DNA from: Pseudomonas sp. MYb118
GTDB taxonomy: Bacteria > Pseudomonadota > Gammaproteobacteria > Pseudomonadales > Pseudomonadaceae
DNA: 64,000 nucleotides
Assembly: GCF_040947875.1 (NCBI RefSeq)
Contig: NZ_JBFRXN010000001.1
Coordinates: 248,001-312,000 of the forward strand
Direction: 5' to 3'
Each line of letters starts with the position of its first letter. Position 1 is the first letter of the stretch. Below the pieces are notes generated by a model. It saw only the letters and a program-made list of their open reading frames with translations, ran no database searches and was not told the DNA's origin. Shown here in pieces: positions 10,598-17,467 of this stretch. The position numbers and the translations under genes are program-made.

Positions 10598-11587
10598 ATG
10601 CAAAGCAGCAGCAACCTATTTCCTGTCGCCCTGATCAGCGCCGAGCGGCGCGGCGATCTGAGCGAAGATGTTTATCGTTTGAAACCCGGCAACAGCCCGG
10701 ACAACACCGTCGAACTGGCGGTCACGCGCCTGGGGCTCGCGGACGAGCCCGCCGTACGCGGCGTGCCGGTGATCCTGTTGCACGGCAGTTTTTCCAACCG
10801 CCGTTTCTGGTTCTCGCCAAAGGGCGTCGGACTGGGGGCAACCCTGGCACGCCTGGGATTCGACGTGTGGATCGCGGAAATGCGCGGCCACGGCCTGTCC
10901 CAGCGTAACCAGGATTACCGCAAGAACCGCGTCGCCGACTACGCACGCTACGATTTGCCGGCCATCGGTGCGTTCGTGCGCGAACAAAGCGCGCAGATTC
11001 CACACTGGATCGGGCATTCCCTCGGCGGCATTACCCTGGCCGCCGCGCTGGGTGGTGAATACATCGGCGAGCCGGTGGTGGCTTCGGCGGCGTTCTTCGG
11101 CACACAGGTCAGTCGCACCTATTGGCCATTGAAGATTCCACCGGTGGAGTGGGGCGGTCGCTTCATTCTCAAGCGTTTTGCCCAGCTTTCAGGTTCACGG
11201 CTCAAGCGCGGCCCGGAGGACGAGCCGATTGGCCTGGCCCTGGAAAGCATGCGCTGGTACGGCCTGTTCGGCCGCTTTGGCGATCGCGACAAGGATTGGT
11301 GGGCCGGTCTGGCCAACGTCCAGTTGCCGGTGCTGGCGGTCAGCGCGGCGGGCGATCACCAGGACCCGGAATGGGCCTGCCGCAAACTGTTCGATCAGCT
11401 AGGCTCGGAGCACAAGCAGTTCATTAACCTGGGACGCGAGCAGGGTTTTGGCGACAATTTTGGCCATATAGAGATGCTTGTCAGCAAAGCCGCCCAGGCC
11501 GAGGTCTGGCCGTTGGTGGTGCGCTGGCTGAACGATCAGCACACGCCGCTGTTGGGCGAGGCAGCGGATTTGGCCGCGGCAGTCTGA
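10598..11587 (+). CDS. estX: Alpha/beta-hydrolase EstX
   Basis: A 329-residue alpha/beta-hydrolase. It shows the oxyanion region LLHGSFSNRRFW near residue 65, the nucleophile elbow HWIGHSLGGI near residue 140 and a late FGHIEML that could supply the catalytic His. The natural substrate is unknown. I use the name estX because it occupies the position of that gene in the ppsA-estX-rraA-cmaX-crfX-cmpX-sigX-oprF arrangement of Pseudomonas. The chosen ATG follows the ppsA terminator; an earlier in-frame ATG at 10490 would begin inside the REP. Confidence 0.85.
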   Translation: MQSSSNLFPVALISAERRGDLSEDVYRLKPGNSPDNTVELAVTRLGLADEPAVRGVPVILLHGSFSNRRFWFSPKGVGLGATLARLGFDVWIAEMRGHGLSQRNQDYRKNRVADYARYDLPAIGAFVREQSAQIPHWIGHSLGGITLAAALGGEYIGEPVVASAAFFGTQVSRTYWPLKIPPVEWGGRFILKRFAQLSGSRLKRGPEDEPIGLALESMRWYGLFGRFGDRDKDWWAGLANVQLPVLAVSAAGDHQDPEWACRKLFDQLGSEHKQFINLGREQGFGDNFGHIEMLVSKAAQAEVWPLVVRWLNDQHTPLLGEAADLAAAV

Positions 11588-11705
11588 GCCGGATGCTCTA
11601 TCAAGGGCATTTCGCTCGGACCGGCTTGCGGCTAAGATATGACGCATTGCGCTTTTTCGGTCACTTTGCGACATCCTCGATTGTCCTCTTTTCAGGAGCT
11701 TCTCG

Positions 11706-12197
11706 ATGAACCATTACCTTACGCCCGACCTGTGCGACGCCTATCCGGAACTGGTGCAGGTGCTGGAACCGATGTTCAGCAATTTCGGTGGCCGTGATTC
11801 CTTCGGCGGCGAAATCGTGACCATCAAGTGTTTCGAAGACAACTCGCTGGTCAAGGAGCAGGTCGAACTCAAGGGCAATGGCAAGGTGCTGGTGGTCGAC
11901 GGTGGCGGCTCGCTGCGTCGCGCATTGCTGGGCGACATGCTGGCCGAGAAAGCGGCGAAAAACGGTTGGGAAGGGCTGGTGATCTACGGCTGCATCCGCG
12001 ACGTCGACGTCATTGCGCAAACCGACCTGGGCGTCCAGGCCCTGGCCAGCCATCCGATGAAGACCGACAAGCGCGGCATCGGCGACCTCAACGTCGCGGT
12101 GACCTTCGCCGGCGTCACCTTCCATCCGGGCCACTACCTCTATGCGGACAATAACGGCGTGATCATCTCGCCGAGCCCGCTGAAGATGCCTGAATAA
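11706..12197 (+). CDS. rraA: RraA-family protein (regulator of RNase E activity; formerly MenG-like)
   Basis: A 163-residue RraA-fold protein with the conserved core [21 protein letters not shown] (about 60-80), [14 protein letters not shown] (about 90-103) and a C-terminal [16 protein letters not shown]. In E. coli RraA binds RNase E and inhibits it; some homologues are hydroxymethylglutarate-type aldolases, so the biochemical role here is open. CAGGAG lies about 8 bases upstream of the ATG. Confidence 0.93.
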   Translation: MNHYLTPDLCDAYPELVQVLEPMFSNFGGRDSFGGEIVTIKCFEDNSLVKEQVELKGNGKVLVVDGGGSLRRALLGDMLAEKAAKNGWEGLVIYGCIRDVDVIAQTDLGVQALASHPMKTDKRGIGDLNVAVTFAGVTFHPGHYLYADNNGVIISPSPLKMPE

Positions 12198-12218
12198 CCC
12201 TTGACCGAAGGAATGCGG

Positions 12219-13214
12219 ATGTTCGAGGAAGACAACGCGCAGTGGGGGCTGGTGCATGCCCTGGTGCTGGATGGTAAAGGCGGTGCGCGTTCGATAGCCC
12301 GGACTGAACTCGATGACTTGCAGCTCAAGGCGCATGAAAGCCTGTGGCTGCACTGGGACCGCAGTCATCCGCAAACCCAGACCTGGCTGCGCAAATCCAG
12401 TGGCCTGAGCGAATTCAACTGCGACCTGTTGCTCGAAGAAAACACCCGTCCGCGTCTTTTACAGCTGACTGACAGCGAACTGCTGTTATTTTTGCGTGGG
12501 GTGAACCTCAATCCGGGGGCCGAGCCGGAAGACATGGTTTCGGTGCGGATCTTCGGTTCGGCGCAACGGGTGATCTCCCTGCGTTTGCGGCCACTGCGTG
12601 CCACCGATGAATTATTGGTGCAGCTGGCGGAAGGCAAGGGGCCGAAAACCGCTTCCGAGCTCATCCTTTATATGGCCCAGAACCTCACCAACAAGGTGCA
12701 GGATCTGGTCAGTTGCCTCTCGGAAGTCGTCGATGAGGAAGAAGAAAAGCTGGATGCCGACGAACGGTATACCCCGGAACATGGCACTGTTTTGCAGATC
12801 CGTCGCAGGGCGGCCGGGCTTAAACGTTTTCTGGCGCCGCAACGGGATATTTTCGGTCAGCTGACACGGATAAAGCTGCCCTGGTTTGTCGAAGATGACG
12901 GGGACTACTGGAACGAATTGAACAACAGCCTGACCCGCTACCTGGAAGAGCTGGAACTGACGCGAGAGCGCGTGGGGCTTGTCCTGGAGGCCGAAGACCG
13001 GCGTTTGAACGAGCGCATGAACCGCACGATGTACCGCTTCGGCATCATCACCGGGATCTTTCTGCCGATGAGTTTTCTCACCGGCCTGTTGGGCATCAAT
13101 GTGGGTGGCATTCCGTTCTCTGCCAGCCCCTATGGCTTCATGGTTGCGTGTCTGTTGATGGTCCTGGTGGCGCTGGGGCAATGGTGGTTATTCAGACGTT
13201 TGCGCTGGGTCTGA
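12219..13214 (+). CDS. cmaX: CorA/ZntB-family divalent-cation transporter CmaX
   Basis: A 331-residue CorA-superfamily inner-membrane protein. A long cytoplasmic alpha/beta and coiled region is followed by two C-terminal membrane helices (about 272-293 and 305-326). Between them lies LTGLLGINVGGIPF, in which the GMN motif of CorA is replaced by GIN, as in ZntB-like members. I place the start at ATG 12219 because AAGGA at 12206-12210 is well spaced from it but too close to the ATG at 12213. It lies in the cmaX-crfX-cmpX-sigX order of the SigX envelope-stress locus. Confidence 0.88.
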   Translation: MFEEDNAQWGLVHALVLDGKGGARSIARTELDDLQLKAHESLWLHWDRSHPQTQTWLRKSSGLSEFNCDLLLEENTRPRLLQLTDSELLLFLRGVNLNPGAEPEDMVSVRIFGSAQRVISLRLRPLRATDELLVQLAEGKGPKTASELILYMAQNLTNKVQDLVSCLSEVVDEEEEKLDADERYTPEHGTVLQIRRRAAGLKRFLAPQRDIFGQLTRIKLPWFVEDDGDYWNELNNSLTRYLEELELTRERVGLVLEAEDRRLNERMNRTMYRFGIITGIFLPMSFLTGLLGINVGGIPFSASPYGFMVACLLMVLVALGQWWLFRRLRWV

Positions 13215-13278
13215 ACGATGCGCCATGTGACCCGTGCAAATTTGACCGCGTCTTTCACAGACATCACGAGAGGTGCGT

Positions 13279-13527
13279 ATGCACGATCCGTTTGAACAGT
13301 CTTTGCGCGACATGCTCAATGCTCAACCGTCCGCCCGTGACGACGATGCATGCCTGGGCCGCGTCCTCAAAACAGCCAACCGCCAGGTTGGCGCCGGCGA
13401 TCTGTTCAGCCTGCTGGGCCGCTGGCTGCCCGCGCTGATGATCGCCCTGAACAACGGCTCGGCCCATGTCTCGCCGGTTTCCCGTCTTCGTAAACCTACT
13501 GCTCGCACTGCTGATAAGGCTGATTGA
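13279..13527 (+). CDS. crfX: Small protein CrfX
   Basis: An 82-residue protein beginning MHDPFEQSLRDMLNAQPSAR, with no recognised enzymatic domain. It carries a short hydrophobic stretch (LGRWLPALMIAL, about 53-64) and a basic C-terminus. GAGAGG lies just upstream of ATG 13279. Its stop is two bases before the cmpX ATG, so the two are probably co-translated. The name rests on position between cmaX and cmpX. Function unknown. Confidence 0.8.
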   Translation: MHDPFEQSLRDMLNAQPSARDDDACLGRVLKTANRQVGAGDLFSLLGRWLPALMIALNNGSAHVSPVSRLRKPTARTADKAD

Positions 13528-13529
13528 AT

Positions 13530-14354
13530 ATGGAACTTGATCTCTGGACACAGAGCCTCGTCACTGCAATGACTGCACTATGGACCAAGGTTGCGAACTT
13601 CATTCCGAACCTGTTCGGCGCACTGGTTGTGCTGCTGCTGGGTTTCGTCGTGGCGAAACTTCTCGACACTTTGCTGTCGAAGTTGCTCGCCAAGCTGGGC
13701 CTCGATCGCCTGATGGGCGGCACCGGCCTGACCAAATTGATGTCCCGGGCCGGCCTGCAAGTGCCGATCTCGACCCTCATTGGCAAAATCGTCTATTGGT
13801 TCGTTCTGCTGATTTTCCTGGTTTCTGCAGCAGAATCCCTTGGGCTTGAGCGAGTTTCAGCTACGCTGGATATGTTGGCGCTGTATTTGCCGAAAGTTTT
13901 CGGCGCAGCATTGGTGTTGCTGGTCGGTGTGTTGCTGGCGCAATTGGCCAATGGCCTCGTGCGCGGCGCCGCGGAAGGCGTAGGGCTGGATTACGCCTCC
14001 GGCCTGGGGCGAATTGCCCAGGGTCTGGTGATTATCATCAGTATTTCGGTGGCGATCAGCCAGTTGGAGGTCAAGACTGACCTGCTCAACCATGTGATCG
14101 TGATCGTTTTGATTACCGTTGGTCTGGCTGTAGCGCTGGCCATGGGGTTGGGAAGCCGGGAAATTGCCGGTCAGATTCTCGCGGGAATCTATGTGCGTGA
14201 GTTGTATCAGGTTGGGCAACAAGTGCGTGTTGGCGAGGTCGAAGGCCAGATCGAGGAGATCGGCACGGTTAAAACCACATTGCTGACCGATGAGGGTGAG
14301 CTAGTCTCACTCTCCAATCGGATTCTCCTGGAGCAGCATGTGAGTAGCCGCTAA
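13530..14354 (+). CDS. cmpX: Mechanosensitive-channel-like membrane protein CmpX
   Basis: A 274-residue protein with several hydrophobic segments (about 22-40, 80-100, 115-135, 160-180 and 188-205) and a C-terminal MscS-like beta domain (LGSREIAGQILAGIYVRELY, then EIGTVKTTLLTDEGELVSLSN). It belongs to the small MscS/TM-helix family near sigX in Pseudomonas and is thought to affect membrane state. I start at ATG 13530 rather than the TTG two codons earlier, which overlaps the crfX stop. Confidence 0.88.
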   Translation: MELDLWTQSLVTAMTALWTKVANFIPNLFGALVVLLLGFVVAKLLDTLLSKLLAKLGLDRLMGGTGLTKLMSRAGLQVPISTLIGKIVYWFVLLIFLVSAAESLGLERVSATLDMLALYLPKVFGAALVLLVGVLLAQLANGLVRGAAEGVGLDYASGLGRIAQGLVIIISISVAISQLEVKTDLLNHVIVIVLITVGLAVALAMGLGSREIAGQILAGIYVRELYQVGQQVRVGEVEGQIEEIGTVKTTLLTDEGELVSLSNRILLEQHVSSR

Positions 14355-14441
14355 CCCGGCAAACCCTGCTAATGTATGCCGCCGCAAAAATGCCCTGAAG
14401 GGCTGCGGTGGACATTGACCTGACTGTCGGCCCGACTTGTT

Positions 14442-15032
14442 TTGAATAAAGCTCAACCGCTCTCCACGCGCTATGACCCCCGCGAGCTCTCTGATGAGGA
14501 GTTGGTCGCGCGCTCGCATACCGAGCTGTTTCACGTAACGCGCGCCTACGAAGAGTTGATGCGCCGGTACCAGCGAACATTATTTAACGTCTGTGCACGA
14601 TATCTTGGGAACGATCGCGACGCAGACGATGTCTGTCAGGAAGTGATGTTGAAGGTGCTGTATGGGTTGAAGAATTTCGAAGGGAAATCGAAGTTCAAGA
14701 CATGGCTATATAGCATCACGTACAACGAATGCATCACGCAGTATCGAAAGGAACGGCGAAAGCGTCGCTTGATGGACGCTCTAAGTCTGGACCCCCTCGA
14801 AGAAGCGTCCGAAGAAAAGGCGCCGAAACCCGAGGAAAAAGGTGGACTTGATCGCTGGTTGGTGCATGTGAACCCGATTGACCGGGAAATTCTGGTGCTA
14901 CGATTTGTCGCAGAGCTGGAGTTTCAGGAGATCGCAGACATCATGCACATGGGTTTGAGTGCAACAAAAATGCGTTACAAACGTGCTCTAGATAAATTGC
15001 GTGAGAAATTTGCAGGCATTGCTGAAACTTAG
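14442..15032 (+). CDS. sigX: ECF sigma factor SigX
   Basis: A 196-residue ECF sigma factor. Region 2 spans about residues 40-105 (RYLGNDRDADDVCQEVMLKV, FKTWLYSITYNECI). An acidic/basic linker follows, then region 4 spans about 140-190 (IDREILVLRFVAELEFQEIA, then an HTH MGLSATKMRYKRALDKLR). Translation appears to begin at TTG (NKAQPLSTRYDPRELSDEE). SigX of Pseudomonas controls envelope and fatty-acid genes and contributes to oprF transcription; oprF is the next gene. Confidence 0.94.
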   Translation: MNKAQPLSTRYDPRELSDEELVARSHTELFHVTRAYEELMRRYQRTLFNVCARYLGNDRDADDVCQEVMLKVLYGLKNFEGKSKFKTWLYSITYNECITQYRKERRKRRLMDALSLDPLEEASEEKAPKPEEKGGLDRWLVHVNPIDREILVLRFVAELEFQEIADIMHMGLSATKMRYKRALDKLREKFAGIAET

Positions 15033-15089
15033 TTCGGCGCAAATTATCTCTTACGTGTAGGCAAGTTCTGATAGAATTGCCGCCGAGTT

Positions 15090-15108
15090 GTCCCCCGGTT
15101 TGCGGGAC
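15090..15108 (+). promoter_or_regulatory. Hairpin in the oprF 5' leader
   Basis: GTCCC at 15090-15094 pairs with GGGAC at 15104-15108 around a CCGGTTTGC loop, about 30 bases before the oprF ATG. A TAGAAT-like -10 lies just upstream at about 15072. The hairpin is seen; a role in mRNA stability is inference. Confidence 0.4.
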
Positions 15109-15140
15109 TGATTCACAATCACCAGATGGGGATTTAACGG

Positions 15141-16175
15141 ATGAAACTGAAAAACACCTTGGGCTTGGCCATTGGTTCTCTGATTGCGGCCACTTCGGTC
15201 GGCGCACTGGCACAAGGCCAAGGCGCAGTTGAAATCGAAGGTTTCGCGAAGAAAGAGTACTACGACAGCCAACGCGATTTCAAAAACGACGGCAACCTGT
15301 TCGGTGGTTCGGTTGGTTACTTCCTGACCGACGACGTTGAACTGCGTCTGGGCTACGACGAAGTGCACAACGTGCGTAGCGATTCTGGCAAGAACATCAA
15401 GGGCTCCAACACTGCCCTGGACGCTCTGTACCACTTCAACAACCCAGGCGACATGCTGCGTCCGTACGTCTCCGCTGGTTTCTCCGACCAGAGCATCGGC
15501 CAGAACGATCGCGGTGGTCGTGACGGCTCCACCTTCGCCAACGTTGGCGGCGGTGCCAAGCTGTACTTCACCGACAACTTCTACGCCCGTGCCGGCGTTG
15601 AAGCTCAGTACAACATCGACAAGGGCGACACCGAGTGGGCTCCTAGCGTCGGTATCGGTGTGAACTTCGGTGGCGGCTCCAAGCCTGCTGCTGCTCCAGT
15701 TCCAGCACCAGCTGAAGTCTGCTCCGACAGCGACAACGATGGCGTGTGCGACAACGTCGACAAGTGCCCAGACACCCCAGCCAACGTTACCGTTGACGCT
15801 GATGGCTGCCCGGCAGTTGCTGAAGTCGTACGTGTAGAGCTGGACGTGAAATTCGACTTCGACAAGTCGGTCGTCAAGCCAAACAGCTACGGCGACATCA
15901 AAAACCTGGCTGACTTCATGAAGCAGTACCCATCCACCACCACTACTGTTGAAGGTCACACTGACTCCGTCGGTCCTGACGCTTACAACCAGAAACTGTC
16001 TGAGCGTCGTGCAAACGCCGTTAAGCAAGTTCTGACCAACCAGTACGGTGTTGAGTCGTCCCGCGTTCAGTCCGTCGGCTACGGCGAATCCCGCCCAGTT
16101 GCTGACAACGCCACTGAAGCTGGTCGCGCTGTTAACCGTCGCGTAGAAGCGCAGGTTGAAGCTCAAGCTAAGTAA
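15141..16175 (+). CDS. oprF: Major outer-membrane porin OprF
   Basis: A 344-residue general porin and peptidoglycan anchor. A signal peptide of about 24 residues (MKLKNTLGLAIGSLIAATSVGALAQ region) is followed by an OmpA-type eight-strand beta-barrel to about 175. Next comes a Pro/Ala linker and a four-Cys segment (CSDSDNDGVCDNVDKC and DADGCP). The OmpA C-terminal domain (KFDFDKSVVKPNSYGDI, EGHTDSVGPDAYNQKLSERR) binds peptidoglycan. It follows sigX, which is expected to help transcribe it, and ends at a strong terminator. Confidence 0.97.
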   Translation: MKLKNTLGLAIGSLIAATSVGALAQGQGAVEIEGFAKKEYYDSQRDFKNDGNLFGGSVGYFLTDDVELRLGYDEVHNVRSDSGKNIKGSNTALDALYHFNNPGDMLRPYVSAGFSDQSIGQNDRGGRDGSTFANVGGGAKLYFTDNFYARAGVEAQYNIDKGDTEWAPSVGIGVNFGGGSKPAAAPVPAPAEVCSDSDNDGVCDNVDKCPDTPANVTVDADGCPAVAEVVRVELDVKFDFDKSVVKPNSYGDIKNLADFMKQYPSTTTTVEGHTDSVGPDAYNQKLSERRANAVKQVLTNQYGVESSRVQSVGYGESRPVADNATEAGRAVNRRVEAQVEAQAK

Positions 16176-16189
16176 TTAGCTACCGCTCG

Positions 16190-16222
16190 AAAAAAGCCCG
16201 GCTTAGGCCGGGCTTTTTTTTG
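16190..16222 (+). terminator. Intrinsic terminator of oprF
   Basis: GCCCGGC (16196-16202) pairs with GCCGGGC (16207-16213) around TTAG, flanked by A6 and T8. The symmetric A/T tracts could let it act on both strands. Confidence 0.93.
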
Positions 16223-16249
16223 CCTGTGATTTAACCGCGTCACCTCGTT

Positions 16250-16711
16250 ACCTGTGGGAACGGGCTTGCCCGCGATGGTCGTGAACGATGACGTTGGCTG
16301 TCTGAATGCCCGCGGTGCCTGTGCCTCCATCGCGAGCAAGGCTCGCTCCCACAGGACAGCGCCGATCAACTGTAGGAGCGAGCCTTGCTCGCGATGGTCG
16401 TCAACGATGACGTGGGCTGTCTGAATGCCCGCGGTGTCTGTGCCTCCATCGCGAGCAAGGCTCGCTCCTACAGGACAGCGCCGATCAAACTGTAGGAGCG
16501 AGCCTGCTCGCGATGGTCGTTAACGATAACGCTGGCTGTCTGAATGCCCGCGGTGTCTGGGCGTTCATCGCGAGCAAGGCTCGCTCCTACAGGACCGCGC
16601 CGATCAACTGTGGGAGCGGGCTTGCCCGCGATGGTCGTTAACGATGACGTGGGCTGTCTGAATGCCCGCGGTGTCTGGGCCTCCATCGCGAGCAAGGCTC
16701 GCTCCTACAGG
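16250..16711. repeat. Tandem REPIN array, four units of about 119 bp
   Basis: This gap of about 530 bases between oprF and cobA holds no gene. It carries four head-to-tail copies of a unit starting CTGTRGGARCGRGCYTKCYC, continuing through GATGGTCGTYAACGATGACG and a shared CTGTCTGAATGCCCGCGGTG, and ending with the opposite REP (CATCGCGAGCAAGGCTCGCT). Unit starts are at about 16251, 16370, 16490 and 16609. The spacers are nearly identical, so the whole REPIN was amplified rather than separate REPs being inserted. The right edge overlaps the cobA stop codon. Confidence 0.92.
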
Positions 16712-17457
16712 ATGGCGGTGGTTGTCTGGATTTCTGCGGTGCAGGTATTGGCGACGCCGGCCACTGCACCGATGACGAGGATCGCCGGGCTTTTCAGTTC
16801 GAAGTCGCGGGCGTCTTCTTCCATGCGGGTCAGGTCGCTGCGGCACTCGCGCTGGTGGGGCAGGGAGGCGTTTTCGATCATTGCCACCGGCGTATCCGCC
16901 GCCATGCCGCCCTGCAGCAGCTGTTCGCGGATTTCACTCAGTTTCGCCACGCCCATGTACACCACCAGGGTAGTCCCGCCCTGGGCCAGTGCCTGCCAGT
17001 TCAATTGGCTGCCATCCTGGGTGTGGGCGGTGACCAGCGTCACGCCACGCGCCACGCCGCGCAAGGTCAGCGGAATGTCGCACTGGGTCGCGCCTGCCAA
17101 CCCGGCCGTGATGCCGTTGACCAGCTCGACCTCGACCCCACGCTCGCGCAGCCACTGTGCTTCTTCGCCACCGCGGCCGAAAATGCACGGGTCGCCACCC
17201 TTGAGCCGCACCACGCATTTGCCCTGGCGGGCGTAACGCAGCATCAGCCGATGAATGAACGCCTGCGGCGTGGAGCGGCAACCACCGCGTTTGCCCACGG
17301 CAATGATCCGGGCACCTGGGCAATGCTCGAGCACGGCCTGGTTTACCAGGTCGTCGATCAACACCACATCCGCTTCGTTCAAGGCGCGAACAGCCTTGAG
17401 GGTCAGCAACTCCGGGTCACCGGGACCCGCACCCACCAGCCAGACTTTTGCGTTCAT
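16705..17457 (-). CDS. cobA: Uroporphyrinogen-III C-methyltransferase
   Basis: A 250-residue SAM-dependent methyltransferase that makes precorrin-2 for siroheme and cobalamin. Motifs: VGAGPGDPELLTLKAVRAL at the N-terminus, VRLKGGDPCIFGRGGEEAQW near residue 85-105 and GITAGLAGATQCDIPLTLRG near 118-137. It is the CobA/SUMT-only form, without the CysG oxidase/chelatase part. It follows the nitrate reductase by 10 bases on the same strand; siroheme is the cofactor of nitrite reductase, which explains the pairing. The last two codons and the stop (TAG at 16705-16707) lie within the adjoining REP. Confidence 0.95.
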   Translation of the reverse strand: MNAKVWLVGAGPGDPELLTLKAVRALNEADVVLIDDLVNQAVLEHCPGARIIAVGKRGGCRSTPQAFIHRLMLRYARQGKCVVRLKGGDPCIFGRGGEEAQWLRERGVEVELVNGITAGLAGATQCDIPLTLRGVARGVTLVTAHTQDGSQLNWQALAQGGTTLVVYMGVAKLSEIREQLLQGGMAADTPVAMIENASLPHQRECRSDLTRMEEDARDFELKSPAILVIGAVAGVANTCTAEIQTTTAIL

Positions 17458-17467
17458 AGTGTTTTCC

